DNA of 64,000 nucleotides from a bacterium (GTDB lineage Bacteria; Fidelibacterota; Marinisomatia; Marinisomatales; JAHJCW01), in contig JANQGY010000013.1 in NCBI GenBank assembly GCA_028282845.1, forward strand, positions 323,350-387,349, given 5' to 3'. Under the pieces are notes generated by a model. The model did no database searches and was not told the DNA's origin. It worked only from the letters and a program-made list of their open reading frames with translations. This document shows, one piece after another, positions 52,215-62,137 of this stretch. Made by a program: the position numbers and the translations under genes. Position 1 is the stretch's first letter. The number at the start of each line of letters is the position of its first letter.

Positions 52215-53486
52215 TTAATTTTGCGAAATATCCCACTCGCCTGTTTCATGAATAACTGAACGTAAAGCCAGTTTTGAATGACCTACATTGATTACATCAA
52301 AACTTATTGCCGACTCAACCAAGTCTTCCAGTTTGTCAAAATGATTTCCAACCCAAACATCTACCGTATATTGTTTCTCGGTCACTTTTAATTTTGAAAT
52401 AGTCATTTGAACTTTAACTTTTGAAGGAACATTTTCTGTATCAATTGAACTGTCCTGACTACGTATTTGGTAAACCAACGCTCCCTCAGCATCATTAATC
52501 AAAAAACTAACTACGAAACCATTTTGACCGATATTTTCTACTTCGAGCTCGAACGTGATTGAATCATATATCTGAAAAGTTGAACAGGGAATCCCATTCT
52601 TATCTAATGTTTTTAGATAGGTGGCGCGAATTTCACCCGGTGAATTTCTGGAACCGGGCCAATTTGTTAAGTCGCTTTCTCCTTCAGTTGCATGGGCTTG
52701 TATTGGTTTTAGATAATGACTTACAACGTTTCGCGTATCACCATCTTTGACAATATTTCCTTTGTCCAATAGGATAGCTCTTGAGCATAGGCTTTGTATT
52801 GTATGCATATTATGACTGACGAATAACACCGTACGCCCCGAGTTCGCTGTTTCACTCATTTTTCCAAGGCATTTTTTCTGAAATGCCGCATCTCCGACGG
52901 CGAGGACTTCATCCACGATTAATACATCAGGATCCAAATGTGCGGCAATAGCAAATGCTAACCGTACATACATTCCGGAAGAATAGCGTTTTACGGGAGT
53001 GTCAATAAATTTCCCGATTTCGGAGAACTCTACAATATCATTAAAGTTTTTTCTGATTTCTCCTCTAGTCATGCCGAGTATGGTTCCGTTCAGATAGATA
53101 TTCTCGCGACCCGACAACTCAGCGTGAAAACCGGTTCCGATCTCCAATAAACTTGCCACCCGACCGCGCACAGTCGCTTGTCCGTCCGTGGGATCAACAA
53201 TCCTCGATAATATTTTTAACAATGTACTTTTACCAGCACCGTTCTTACCAATAACTCCAAGAATCTCGCCTTGTTGAACCTCAAATGAGATATTTTTGAT
53301 AGCCCAAATAACATCTTGAGCACTATCATTTTTGAACGTACTAAGTTTTTGAACGCGTCTAAAATTTGATAACGGTGATTTAATCCATGACAACATTGCA
53401 CCGATAATCGTATCATGTTTCTCGTCCTTTACTCCGATCCTATAGCGTTTGCTTAAATTTTCGACTTTTATTATACTATTGTTCAT
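52215..53486 (-). CDS. wzt: Polysaccharide ABC exporter ATPase with Wzt C-terminal domain
   Basis: A 423-residue protein. Residues about 1-265 are the ABC ATPase: Walker A GVIGKNGAGKSTLLKILSRI (about 77-96), signature YSSGMYVRLAFAIAAHLDPD and Walker B VLIVDEVLAVGD. Residues about 275-415 are a Wzt-type beta-sandwich (RATYLKTLDKNGIPCSTFQI, ISKLKVTEKQYTVDVWVG), which in known systems recognises the modified chain end before export. With the permease encoded directly before it, it exports undecaprenyl-linked polysaccharide to the periplasm. Length fits Wzt. Confidence 0.93.
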   Translation of the reverse strand: MNNSIIKVENLSKRYRIGVKDEKHDTIIGAMLSWIKSPLSNFRRVQKLSTFKNDSAQDVIWAIKNISFEVQQGEILGVIGKNGAGKSTLLKILSRIVDPTDGQATVRGRVASLLEIGTGFHAELSGRENIYLNGTILGMTRGEIRKNFNDIVEFSEIGKFIDTPVKRYSSGMYVRLAFAIAAHLDPDVLIVDEVLAVGDAAFQKKCLGKMSETANSGRTVLFVSHNMHTIQSLCSRAILLDKGNIVKDGDTRNVVSHYLKPIQAHATEGESDLTNWPGSRNSPGEIRATYLKTLDKNGIPCSTFQIYDSITFELEVENIGQNGFVVSFLINDAEGALVYQIRSQDSSIDTENVPSKVKVQMTISKLKVTEKQYTVDVWVGNHFDKLEDLVESAISFDVINVGHSKLALRSVIHETGEWDISQN

Positions 53487-54350
53487 CTATACCACATCTG
53501 CGAAACTGCGCTCTTTCCTTTTGAAATTATATGCTCCGGAAATAAATATTATTATCGAAGAAAGTGCCCCCATACCGATTAGGTCCCAAGGCATGGCATT
53601 CATACCGTACAAAGCCGAACGAAAGCCTTCGATTACTCCTGCCATTGGATACAATCCATAATATATTCGGTATGTCGCGGGAAATTGATTAATTGACCAG
53701 ATGACAGGTGCTACCCACATTAACATTGAAACTAAGAATTGTGCCCCGTATGGAATATCACGATATTGTACAGCTAATGCTGATAACCATAAGCCCAATC
53801 CCGATGCAGTAAAAAACATTATTAAAATTAAAACCGGTAGGAATAAGAGCCAGATGGTAGGAGTGAGTCCATATACCAATAGTAGCACAAACGTTATGGA
53901 CATTGCTATTACAAAATCAACGATAGATGCAAGACACGGTACAATTGGTAATACTAATCTTGGAAAATATACTTTTGTAAAAATACCTGCTCCACTTATT
54001 AAACTAGCAGTGGATCTTGTAAGTGAATTGGAAAAATACATCCATGGTACCAGACCGGAATAATAAAAAATAGGACCGGGGCTGCCATCGGTGCTAATGT
54101 TCGCTAAATTATTGAACACCAATTGGAAAATTATCATAGTTATGAAGGGCCGCAAAATCGCCCAAGAAAATCCTAAAACGGTTTGTTTGTATATAGACTT
54201 TATGTCCCGCAAAATTAAGAAATAAAATAGGTCTTTATACTCGAGAAGCTCTTTCCAATCAATTAATTGCCAACCTGATTTAGGTTTAATGATTACTTTA
54301 TGATTTGAATGTGTTGTTTCTTCCGTCACGAATAATTTTCTAAAAACCAT
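53487..54350 (-). CDS. wzm: Polysaccharide ABC exporter permease
   Basis: A 287-residue ABC-2 permease with about six membrane helices. It has the conserved segment YKDLFYFLILRDIKSIYKQT and VLGFSWAILRPFITMIIFQL, then SGLVPWMYFSNSLTRSTASL, VAPVIWSINQFP and YGLYPMAGVIEGFRSALYG. It forms the exporter with the Wzt-like ATPase; the two genes abut. The start overlaps the fcl end by 25 bp, an extension typical of coupled genes. Confidence 0.92.
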   Translation of the reverse strand: MVFRKLFVTEETTHSNHKVIIKPKSGWQLIDWKELLEYKDLFYFLILRDIKSIYKQTVLGFSWAILRPFITMIIFQLVFNNLANISTDGSPGPIFYYSGLVPWMYFSNSLTRSTASLISGAGIFTKVYFPRLVLPIVPCLASIVDFVIAMSITFVLLLVYGLTPTIWLLFLPVLILIMFFTASGLGLWLSALAVQYRDIPYGAQFLVSMLMWVAPVIWSINQFPATYRIYYGLYPMAGVIEGFRSALYGMNAMPWDLIGMGALSSIIIFISGAYNFKRKERSFADVV

Positions 54351-55276
54351 TCATAAGTTATTTTGATGCCGTCTTCCAACGCGGTTTCTGAGCTCCAACC
54401 AAAGTTATGCAATCGGGTAACGTCAAGCAGTTTTTTGCGTACTCCGTTCGGTTTCGACTTGTCATAGACTATTTTGCCTTTAAAGCCAACAATACCGACA
54501 ATCAATTTTGCCAAGTCAGCAATGGAGATATCTTTGCCTGTTCCAATATTGATATGGGATATTCCTTTTTCATAAATATCTTTTGCGTCAATGGTTGTTA
54601 GCAGTTCAACACAGGCATTAGCCATATCGGACACGAACAGAAATTCACGAAATACTTGCCCGGTTCCCCAAACGACAACCTCACTGGCATTTTGTATTTT
54701 TGCTTCATGAAATTTTCGGATCAGCGCCGGCAATACATGGGATGTTTGCAAATTAAAATTATCATGTGGTCCGTACAGGTTAGTAGGCATCACTGAAAAA
54801 AAATTATCGCCGTATTGGCGATAATAATTTTCACAAAGTTTAATTCCGGTAATTTTTGCTATTGCATACGGTTCATTGGTAGGTTCCAAAGTATCGGTCA
54901 GCAAGTACTCTTCTTTTAGTGGTTGAGCGGCATTCTTAGGATAAATACATGAGGAGCCAAGGAATAATAATTTTTTAACATTGTGAATGTGCGCAGCGTG
55001 AATTAAATTGGCTTCAATCATGATGTTGTCGTAAATGAACTCGGCTCGGTAAGTATCATTTGCTACGATTCCACCAACTTTCGCAGCGGCGATAATTACA
55101 ACTTCCGGACTTACCTCCTCAAAATACTCGTTGACGGCTGATTGGTTCCTAAGATCAAGCTTGGCTAAAGATCTATAACTAATATTGTTGAAGCCTCTAT
55201 GCTGCAATTCTTTTTGGAGTGCAGAACCAACCATTCCATCATGTCCGGCAAGGTATATTTTAGAGTTTTTGTTCAT
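54326..55276 (-). CDS. fcl: GDP-L-fucose synthase
   Basis: A 316-residue extended SDR: IYLAGHDGMVGSALQKELQH (7-26), AAAKVGGIVANDTYRAEFIY, LFLGSSCIYPKNAAQPLKEE, YAIAKITGIKLCE (Tyr-x-x-x-Lys) and NLYGPHDNFNLQTSHVLPAL. It epimerises and reduces GDP-4-keto-6-deoxymannose to GDP-L-fucose. It lies 40 bp downstream of gmd. Confidence 0.95.
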   Translation of the reverse strand: MNKNSKIYLAGHDGMVGSALQKELQHRGFNNISYRSLAKLDLRNQSAVNEYFEEVSPEVVIIAAAKVGGIVANDTYRAEFIYDNIMIEANLIHAAHIHNVKKLLFLGSSCIYPKNAAQPLKEEYLLTDTLEPTNEPYAIAKITGIKLCENYYRQYGDNFFSVMPTNLYGPHDNFNLQTSHVLPALIRKFHEAKIQNASEVVVWGTGQVFREFLFVSDMANACVELLTTIDAKDIYEKGISHINIGTGKDISIADLAKLIVGIVGFKGKIVYDKSKPNGVRKKLLDVTRLHNFGWSSETALEDGIKITYEWFLENYS

Positions 55277-55316
55277 GTATTAATTTGTTTGAGATATTTG
55301 TAAAGGCGTAATTAGT

Positions 55317-56360
55317 TTAATAACCGCGGTTCTGTACTTTTCCCCAATCTGCAATAGCCATGATTTTTGCAAGCTCTTTGAACGTTACTTTTGGTGTCCA
55401 CTTAAAGGCTTTCTTAGCTTTTGAATAATCACCTATCAGAAGATCTACTTCCGTTGGTCTAAAATAATGCGGATTGACTGAAACCAAAACCTTGCCGCTC
55501 TTTTTATTTATACCGACCTCATCAATTCCGTTTCCTTCCCATTCCAATTCCATATCTAACTCTTTAAAGACTTCATCGGCAAATTCCCGGATGGTATGTG
55601 TTTCGCCGGTTGCCAATACAAAGTCATCAGGATCATCCAACTGCATCATTTGCCACATGCCCTCAACATATTCAGGGGCATACCCCCAATCTCTTTTGGC
55701 ATCTAAGTTCCCAAGTGTTACTTTTTTCTGAATGCCATACTTAATTCTAGCAGCAGCCCGTGTTATTTTCCTAGTAACAAATGTTTCTCCACGTCGGGGT
55801 GATTCATGGTTAAATAATATTCCATTACAGGCAAAAATATTATACGCTTCACGATAATTGGTGATTATCCAATATCCGTATAATTTTGCAACACCATAAG
55901 GTGAGCGGGGATAAAACGGTGTTTTCTCTGATTGTGGTATTTCTTGAACTTTACCATAAAGCTCACTCGTGGAGGCTTGATAAAATTTGGTTTGAATGCC
56001 GGTTTTTTTTATCGCATCTAAAAACCTCAAAGTTCCCATAGCATCAACTTCAGCCGTGTATTCAGGAATCTCAAAAGAGACTTTAACATGACTTTGAGCG
56101 CCTAAGTTGTATATCTCATTGGGATTTATTTTCTCAAGCAGACGATTCAAATTACTTGAATCTGTTAAATCCCCGTAGTGTAGAAATAATTTTTTGTTGA
56201 GGATTGTTTCATCGTTATATAAATGGTCAATTCTACCGGTATTAAAGGAACTGCTCCTTCGAATCATTCCATGAACTTGGTATCCTTTCTTAAGTAATAA
56301 TTCTGCTAAATATGAACCGTCTTGCCCTGTTATACCGGTAATAAGTGCCTTCTTTGCCAT
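55317..56360 (-). CDS. gmd: GDP-mannose 4,6-dehydratase
   Basis: A 347-residue enzyme: [20 protein letters not shown] (5-24), [77 protein letters not shown] and [20 protein letters not shown]. It makes GDP-4-keto-6-deoxymannose, the branch point to GDP-fucose (Fcl) and possibly GDP-perosamine (the aminotransferase at 34418). Confidence 0.97.
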   Translation of the reverse strand: MAKKALITGITGQDGSYLAELLLKKGYQVHGMIRRSSSFNTGRIDHLYNDETILNKKLFLHYGDLTDSSNLNRLLEKINPNEIYNLGAQSHVKVSFEIPEYTAEVDAMGTLRFLDAIKKTGIQTKFYQASTSELYGKVQEIPQSEKTPFYPRSPYGVAKLYGYWIITNYREAYNIFACNGILFNHESPRRGETFVTRKITRAAARIKYGIQKKVTLGNLDAKRDWGYAPEYVEGMWQMMQLDDPDDFVLATGETHTIREFADEVFKELDMELEWEGNGIDEVGINKKSGKVLVSVNPHYFRPTEVDLLIGDYSKAKKAFKWTPKVTFKELAKIMAIADWGKVQNRGY

Positions 56361-56364
56361 TCTT

Positions 56365-57405
56365 CTACGATTTATTTTTCTTCTTGATAATGTTTAAATC
56401 CTTTACAAGATACTTTCTTGCAGTTTTTAATTTTTCTGCTTCATCGGGATTGCGATATGAAAAGTAATCAATGACAAAGGCTAAACACAGTCCTAAGAAT
56501 AATCCTGCAAAACCGCCTAATATATATGATGATAATTTGGTTGGGTTACTTATATCGAGTGGCAGTGACGGATAATCCAATATCTGAACAAACGATGATT
56601 TCTGAACTTCTTCGATTCTTGCTAATTCAAGCTGTTGTTTGAGAGTCAAGAAGATTCCTTTTTGTATATCAAGATTCCTTTGCATTCTTTCCTGTTCTAA
56701 TAATAAAGCAGGGCTCTCATTTATACGTCGATTTTTTTCTCTGAATGTCTTTAAGTCTTCTTCAAGTTGCTCCAATTCAGTTCCGGTAACTTCTATTTGC
56801 TGTTCGATATAGATTATTTTGTCGGTAACCGTTTGCGTTTTAAACTCTCGTTGCAGCTTGTCCAATTCATCTAAGACCGCTTCTGCCAAATCCTTTGAAA
56901 ATTGAGGCTTGTCAGTAGTAACATTTAGTCTTAAAAATGGGTGTTCTTCGGCAAATCTCACCAAATGCTGTACGCCCCCTGCAGCTCGCATTTTCAAAGT
57001 GTCTAAACCAACTTTTGGCGTATCAATGCCATACGTAAAGATTGCGATCAGCGGTAGTTTTTTGTCATATTTATCGGAATAGAATTCTCTTTCCAATAAT
57101 CTCTGAGCAAATCTATTACTTTTGACAATTTCAGGGTAGAGCGCTGACGATGAAATATCATGGCTTATTCCTGCTGACAGATTAACACCGAATTGAGTCG
57201 CAAGACTGCTCAAACCGGAAGCAGGCGCATTATTGGAGGGTATAAAAATTAGTGCAGAAGATGTGTATTCAGGTTCAAATTCTCTCTTTACATAAATAAT
57301 TGTTAGCAATACACCTATAATTGTCAAGATTAGAATCAATTTAAAATGTTTGGCAACAACGAGTATTATATCAGCTAATGAACTATTTGCGCTTGGATTC
57401 TTCAT
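56365..57405 (-). CDS. Wzz-like polysaccharide co-polymerase / chain-length determinant
   Basis: A 346-residue inner-membrane protein: an N-terminal helix (about 19-37, [20 protein letters not shown]), a large periplasmic part with a coiled coil (about 190-265) and the proline-rich [20 protein letters not shown] before the second helix (about 300-322). This is the Wzz/PCP topology. There is no C-terminal tyrosine kinase domain. It controls chain length or bridges to the outer-membrane exporter encoded next to it (2 bp gap). Confidence 0.88.
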   Translation of the reverse strand: MKNPSANSSLADIILVVAKHFKLILILTIIGVLLTIIYVKREFEPEYTSSALIFIPSNNAPASGLSSLATQFGVNLSAGISHDISSSALYPEIVKSNRFAQRLLEREFYSDKYDKKLPLIAIFTYGIDTPKVGLDTLKMRAAGGVQHLVRFAEEHPFLRLNVTTDKPQFSKDLAEAVLDELDKLQREFKTQTVTDKIIYIEQQIEVTGTELEQLEEDLKTFREKNRRINESPALLLEQERMQRNLDIQKGIFLTLKQQLELARIEEVQKSSFVQILDYPSLPLDISNPTKLSSYILGGFAGLFLGLCLAFVIDYFSYRNPDEAEKLKTARKYLVKDLNIIKKKNKS

Positions 57406-57407
57406 AT

Positions 57408-59360
57408 TTATCTGTCTCTATTGTTTTCGTATAATAAATATAATGTAACTATTGACGTGGCAGCCGATGCTGTTGCCGAAAGGAACTGTACGACGTTGAA
57501 CTGGGTGGTAATCTGTTTTGGATAAACGGTAACAGTTGCACCATCTTTTACGGGTGGTGGATAATAAAATAACAGGGGAATTATACTTTTTTTCTTTCTG
57601 ACATTGCCATTGGCATATTGAACTATAACATTCTTTTTATTCGCATTGTTACTGTAACCGCCGGCTTTCTCAATATAATAAGATAGTGATTTGCCATGGA
57701 CAAATTGAACTAATCCCTGACGGTTCACTTCTCCTTCAACTCTTACCGTACCTGGTGCTTGTGGTATATGTACGCTATCACCGTCAGCTACAAATATATC
57801 ATATCCCCTTAAAACAACTTGAATGGAATCACGATACATTTGGAGACCTTTGACATAGGCATTCGGGCTGAATCCCCCCGCCCGATCAATAATATTTTGT
57901 AATGTTTCTTCTTTCTTCTGTATAGTATATTTCCCCGGAATCTCTACTTCGCCATTTAAAACAACATATTTCGGATGAGTATATTTACTATTTTCCCGAA
58001 CAATAATTATGTCCTTATTTTTTAGGAATATATTGTGATCGGTTTTTCCATTCATCAAAGATTCTAAATTGATAGAAAATCTTTTTGGATAAAAACTATT
58101 TGAAACCTGCCTGATGATTTCAGCCTCTTTGGTATAAATTGATTCTCTAAAAGTTTGATCTTCGAGTCCGCCGGCAATTTTCAGCAGATCTAAAACACGC
58201 ATTGAATCTTCATAAGCATAGTTGCCGGGAATTTTAACCTGCCCGAATATTGTCACTTCGCGAACCACATCGGGAACTGATAGAACACGGATCTTTGTTA
58301 TATTATCAGCCGGTTCATTTTGAACATCCGTTAAATTGGAATAATAAACATCATAAGCATTATCTTCACTAATTCTTTCAATAATTGGTTTTAAACGGTA
58401 TAATTCCAATTTGGGTTGCGCTTTGGCGGTGATGCCACCTGCATAGTTTATCATATCAAATACAGAATCGGTATCTTTAGCTTCATAGGTGCCGGGGCGA
58501 TTGACTTCGCCAATAATCTCTACATATGATTTTCGCGGAGGAACTAATATAACATCGCTACTTACCAATCGAATATTTTGAGATACTTTACCATTTACAA
58601 GATATTCATAGAAGTCAAAATTTAAATGTGATTTGCCATTTCGTATGATTTGAATATTTCTCAAACTGCCTACCGTATCAACACCACCAACTTGCAGCAA
58701 TGCCATAGAAATATCTGAAAAAGGATGAACGGCGTGTAGTCCGGGACTGCCAACTTCCCCGACAAATGATATGTTTATTGATTTTAACTGACCTAATGAA
58801 AGGTTCAGAAACGTGGATGGATTTTCACCCTTTAATGTAGAGTAAACTTCAGAAAATCTATCAAGTAGCATAGCTTCGGCAGTTTTCAAATCTAATCCGG
58901 ATAAATTGACTTGACCAATACCATCAACAAATATATTCCCGTCGCGGTTTATCATGTGATTTGATTTGATCTGCGTGGAACCCCAAATAGTAATTATAAG
59001 TTGATCCCCGGGACCCAACACATAATTATTGGGGATTGGAATATTATCAAATACTGCAATCTTGTCGGGATTATTAAAATACTCATATCCAAAGTAAGGT
59101 ATTTCTTCTTCTACCAGTGTGGTATCAAGTAAAAACCATAAAACGCCCAAGGAATCTAATGTGAGTAATTCTTGATCGGTGTAGTCCGTAAAATCAAATG
59201 TTTCAGTTGGTTGCTGATTGGTTGCTGTATAGTACGGGCTATTGTTTCGATAGGTTTGAATTTGAGGATAATTCTCTAATAATTCTTGAATATCAGTTGC
59301 CCCTGACTGAGCAAAAATGGAATGAAACAATGCTATTGCTATTACTAATACTTTTTTCAT
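57408..59360 (-). CDS. Wza-like polysaccharide export protein with multiple SLBB domains
   Basis: About 650 residues with a signal peptide (MKKVLVIAIALFHSIFAQSG) but no lipobox Cys. The polysaccharide-export domain is at about 115-190 (VLGPGDQLIITIWGSTQ). Five SLBB-like units follow: FVGEVGSPGLHAVHPFSDIS, IIGEVNRPGTYEAKDTDSVF, IFGQVKIPGNYAYEDSMRVL, LNGEVEIPGKYTIQKKEETL and VEGEVNRQGLVQFVHGKSLS. A hydrophobic segment closes the chain (FLSATASAATSIVTLYLLYE). I start at the ATG 59358-59360; 15 codons upstream would put non-signal residues first. It is much longer than E. coli Wza and probably forms the trans-envelope exit channel. First gene of the minus-strand cluster. Confidence 0.9.
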   Translation of the reverse strand: MKKVLVIAIALFHSIFAQSGATDIQELLENYPQIQTYRNNSPYYTATNQQPTETFDFTDYTDQELLTLDSLGVLWFLLDTTLVEEEIPYFGYEYFNNPDKIAVFDNIPIPNNYVLGPGDQLIITIWGSTQIKSNHMINRDGNIFVDGIGQVNLSGLDLKTAEAMLLDRFSEVYSTLKGENPSTFLNLSLGQLKSINISFVGEVGSPGLHAVHPFSDISMALLQVGGVDTVGSLRNIQIIRNGKSHLNFDFYEYLVNGKVSQNIRLVSSDVILVPPRKSYVEIIGEVNRPGTYEAKDTDSVFDMINYAGGITAKAQPKLELYRLKPIIERISEDNAYDVYYSNLTDVQNEPADNITKIRVLSVPDVVREVTIFGQVKIPGNYAYEDSMRVLDLLKIAGGLEDQTFRESIYTKEAEIIRQVSNSFYPKRFSINLESLMNGKTDHNIFLKNKDIIIVRENSKYTHPKYVVLNGEVEIPGKYTIQKKEETLQNIIDRAGGFSPNAYVKGLQMYRDSIQVVLRGYDIFVADGDSVHIPQAPGTVRVEGEVNRQGLVQFVHGKSLSYYIEKAGGYSNNANKKNVIVQYANGNVRKKKSIIPLLFYYPPPVKDGATVTVYPKQITTQFNVVQFLSATASAATSIVTLYLLYENNRDR

Positions 59361-59743
59361 TTTTATTCCATAAAAATTAAGAGTTGTTTTAGAAATAAGA
59401 TACATATTTGATAGTGTTAAAGTTTAAGCTGAAAATTCTAACATTTAAAAGTGTATTATTTATCGTTAATTTATCCAAGGTGTAAATCAAATTATCAAGT
59501 ATTCATACATTTGGTTACAGCTCCGCCATGTAAGTTACAAATTGCATGCACAGTATTTTCAGTCTATTACGAAATTATTGTAAACAAATATATCTTGTAA
59601 AATTATGACCTGTATTGTTACTAATTCCACAAAAAACTACCCGTAACTTTTTCAAGATATGTATTAATACTATCATTTACATAATGCTTTCAATTAAATT
59701 AATAGTCTAAATTTTTAAGATAATTCTATAAATCTATATCTGA
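59361..59743. other. Divergent intergenic region between the polysaccharide cluster and parA
   Basis: This 383 bp AT-rich gap separates the minus-strand export gene from plus-strand parA and must contain the promoters of both long transcription units. A weak ribosome site (GGA, 7 bases before ATG) precedes the Wza-like start on the minus strand. I see no parS-like palindrome, no convincing gene, no strong hairpin and no repeat in it. Confidence 0.5.
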
Positions 59744-60508
59744 ATGGCAAAAATTATCTCATTGGTTAACCAAAAAGGTGGAGTAGGTAAAACAACTTCT
59801 GCTATCAATATTGCCGTTAATTTGGCAATTATCGAAGAGAGAACCTTGTTAATTGATATGGATCCTCAAGCCAATGCTACAACCGGTGTTGCCGATTTAT
59901 ATGGTGAAGTAAATAATACGGTATATGATTTATTGATAAAAAAAACACCGGTTGAAGATTGTATCATTAATACTCAGATTGAGAATTTGGATTTAATTCC
60001 ATCCTCAAATGATCTTGTGGGTGCCGAAATTGAACTTGTCAGTATGATGGCGCGGGAATACCAGCTCAAGAAAATACTCGAGAATATGGATTCAAAGTAT
60101 AAATACATCATAATTGATTGTCCGCCTTCCTTGGGATTATTAACAATCAATTCTTTAGCTGCTTCCAACTCAATCATTATACCAATTCAATGTGAGTATT
60201 ATGCTTTAGAGGGGTTGGGGCAATTACTCAATACTGTAAGATTAGTACAAAAACACATCAACAAGGAATTAACTATTGGGGGTGTACTGCTAACCATGTT
60301 TGATTCCCGATTGAATCTTTCTAAAGAAGTTAGTAAGGAAGTGCAGAGTTATTTCAAGAATAAACTTTTTAAGAGTGTGATCAATCGAAATGTTCGATTG
60401 AGTGAAGCTCCCAGTTTTGGGAAACCGGCAATTATTTATGATGCTAATTCTACCGGTGCCCGAAATTATATGCAATTAGTTGAGGAGATCGTTGATCGTG
60501 TCAAATAG
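59744..60508 (+). CDS. parA: Chromosome-partitioning ATPase ParA
   Basis: A 254-residue Walker-type ATPase: IISLVNQKGGVGKTTSAINI (4-23, deviant Walker A), LLIDMDPQANATTGVADLYG, YIIIDCPPSLGLLTINSLAA and NVRLSEAPSFGKPAIIYD. It is the chromosomal ParA/Soj type, without an N-terminal DNA-binding domain, and works with ParB. parB begins inside its last codons. No ribosome site is obvious before the ATG. Confidence 0.96.
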   Translation: MAKIISLVNQKGGVGKTTSAINIAVNLAIIEERTLLIDMDPQANATTGVADLYGEVNNTVYDLLIKKTPVEDCIINTQIENLDLIPSSNDLVGAEIELVSMMAREYQLKKILENMDSKYKYIIIDCPPSLGLLTINSLAASNSIIIPIQCEYYALEGLGQLLNTVRLVQKHINKELTIGGVLLTMFDSRLNLSKEVSKEVQSYFKNKLFKSVINRNVRLSEAPSFGKPAIIYDANSTGARNYMQLVEEIVDRVK

Positions 60509-61355
60509 TCGTTTAGGTAAAGGATTAGAAGCACTTATTCGTCCTCAAGACGATGGTGAAGAGCTTAGTCCCCTAAAAATTAAAATTGATAGAATCACTC
60601 CAAATCCTAATCAACCGCGGCAACAATTTGATGAAGAAGCACTGCAGGAATTAGTTGCTTCAATTAAAGCGAAAGGTATCCTAACGCCTGTTACCGTTTG
60701 TGACAAGGATGGTAAATATATTCTAATTGCCGGCGAAAGAAGGTTGCGTGCCGCAAAAATTGCCGGTTTGACTAATATTCCGGCGTATGTAATTGAAGTT
60801 CAAAGTGACTCAGAATTGATGGAGATGGCATTGATTGAAAATATTCAACGCGAAAATTTGAATCCGATTGAAGAAGCTGAAGCATTCGCGGTTTTGAATA
60901 ATAAGTTTGGTTTATCGCAGGAAGCTATTGCCAAGGCAGTGGGGAAAAAACGGGTTACGGTTTCCAATTCTTTACGGTTGCTGAAACTACCCAAAGAAAT
61001 CAGGGATAGTATTAAAAGCGGTGAAATATCTGCCGGTCATGGTCGCGCAATTTTAATGATGAAAAATAATCGTTTGATGCAGTGGCTTCACCAACAAATC
61101 ATAACTAAGAATTTAAATGTACGCGGTGCGGAAACCATCGCGCAAGCGCAAGCAGATAAGAAATCAACTAAACAATCTCCCAAGAAAAAAGTTGATCCGC
61201 GCATCAAACAGTTGGAAGATCAACTGATCTCAGCCTTAGGCACAAAAGTTAAATTGTCGTACAGTAAAGGAGGAGGCAAAATTGTGGTCAGTTACTATTC
61301 TGATGATGATTTCGAGCGGATTCTTTCTATACTGACATCTTCAGCGGAGAAATGA
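60498..61355 (+). CDS. parB: Chromosome-partitioning protein ParB
   Basis: About 285 residues: NSRLGKGLEALIRPQ at the start, ITPNPNQPRQQFDEEALQEL (ParB/Srx domain, about 30-50), IAGERRLRAAKIAGLTNIPA, ALIENIQRENLNPIEEAEAF, and a helix-turn-helix around LSQEAIAKAVGKKRVTVSNS, then a C-terminal dimer region. The frame is open from a TTG at 60480, but the GTG at 60498 gives the usual ParB start M-S-N-S-R-L-G-K-G-L and has GAGGAG upstream. It overlaps parA by 11 bp. Confidence 0.94.
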   Translation: MSNSRLGKGLEALIRPQDDGEELSPLKIKIDRITPNPNQPRQQFDEEALQELVASIKAKGILTPVTVCDKDGKYILIAGERRLRAAKIAGLTNIPAYVIEVQSDSELMEMALIENIQRENLNPIEEAEAFAVLNNKFGLSQEAIAKAVGKKRVTVSNSLRLLKLPKEIRDSIKSGEISAGHGRAILMMKNNRLMQWLHQQIITKNLNVRGAETIAQAQADKKSTKQSPKKKVDPRIKQLEDQLISALGTKVKLSYSKGGGKIVVSYYSDDDFERILSILTSSAEK

Positions 61356-62137
61356 AACCAACAAAATACTCGATAATTATAATTCCCGATAATGAAGATG
61401 CCGAGAGGCAATTTTCGTTATCGAGGGTTGCAATGGTGTCTTTAATAATCGGATTAGTATTTGTTATATGTTTTTTAGTTTTTTTTGTTGTATATGCTTT
61501 GCCCAAACTGATGCAAATAAACCAGTTCAGGATCGAAAATGAGAAGTACGCCGCCGAGCGCGTTCAAATAATGGAATTAATGCAGGACCTAAATCGCATT
61601 GAGCAGATGGATAGATTGATCAGAAAAACACTTGGTCCTGAATTGCAGTTGTCATCTGATAGTTTGCATGTTAATCAATCAGCCAATGAAAGAAAAAGTG
61701 TAGCGGTTTCTTATATCAATAATATTCCGTCATATTATCCGGTTGATGGGTTTATTACGCAAAAAGTCATGACCAAAAACATCTATAAAGATCAGAACCA
61801 TTATGGTATTGATATTGCGGTTAAAGAAGGGGAACCAATCTACGCCGCCGCTACAGGCTTTGTTGTATTTTCGGGTTGGACTTATAATTTTGGCAACTAT
61901 ATAATATTATATCATGGTGATGATTATTTTTCTATTTACGGACATAATAAGATTAATTTCGTAAATACGCGTGATTTCGTCAGTCGGGCAGACGTGATTG
62001 GTGAGGCGGGAGGTACCGGTATTTCATCAGGTCCGCATCTTCATTTTGAAATATGGAAAGATGGTGAAGCGATCAATCCTTTTGAACTGTTCCCAAAATA
62101 TAAATCCAAAGATATAAGCGTAAATAACTATGAGTAA
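61352..62137 (+). CDS. Membrane-anchored M23-family peptidase
   Basis: A 261-residue protein with one N-terminal membrane helix (about 25-50), a short coiled-coil stretch (about 55-90) and a C-terminal M23 (LytM) domain: NHYGIDIAVKEGEPIYAAAT (His and Asp zinc ligands, about 149-168), NYIILYHGDDYFSIYGHNK and GPHLHFEIWKDGEAINPF with the H-x-H pair. All zinc residues are present, so it is likely an active peptidoglycan endopeptidase in the periplasm. It overlaps parB by 4 bp and the bactofilin by 8 bp; M23 peptidases and bactofilins are known partners in cell-shape control. Confidence 0.92.
   Translation: MKPTKYSIIIIPDNEDAERQFSLSRVAMVSLIIGLVFVICFLVFFVVYALPKLMQINQFRIENEKYAAERVQIMELMQDLNRIEQMDRLIRKTLGPELQLSSDSLHVNQSANERKSVAVSYINNIPSYYPVDGFITQKVMTKNIYKDQNHYGIDIAVKEGEPIYAAATGFVVFSGWTYNFGNYIILYHGDDYFSIYGHNKINFVNTRDFVSRADVIGEAGGTGISSGPHLHFEIWKDGEAINPFELFPKYKSKDISVNNYE

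Noticed and set aside
59361-59405. Longer N-terminus for the Wza-like protein
   Set aside because: It would place 15 polar residues before a clear signal peptide that starts at the ATG 59358-59360.
59361-59743. A parS site near parAB
   Set aside because: I looked for the usual GTTTCACGTGAAAC-type palindrome in this gap and around parAB and saw none; parS may lie elsewhere.
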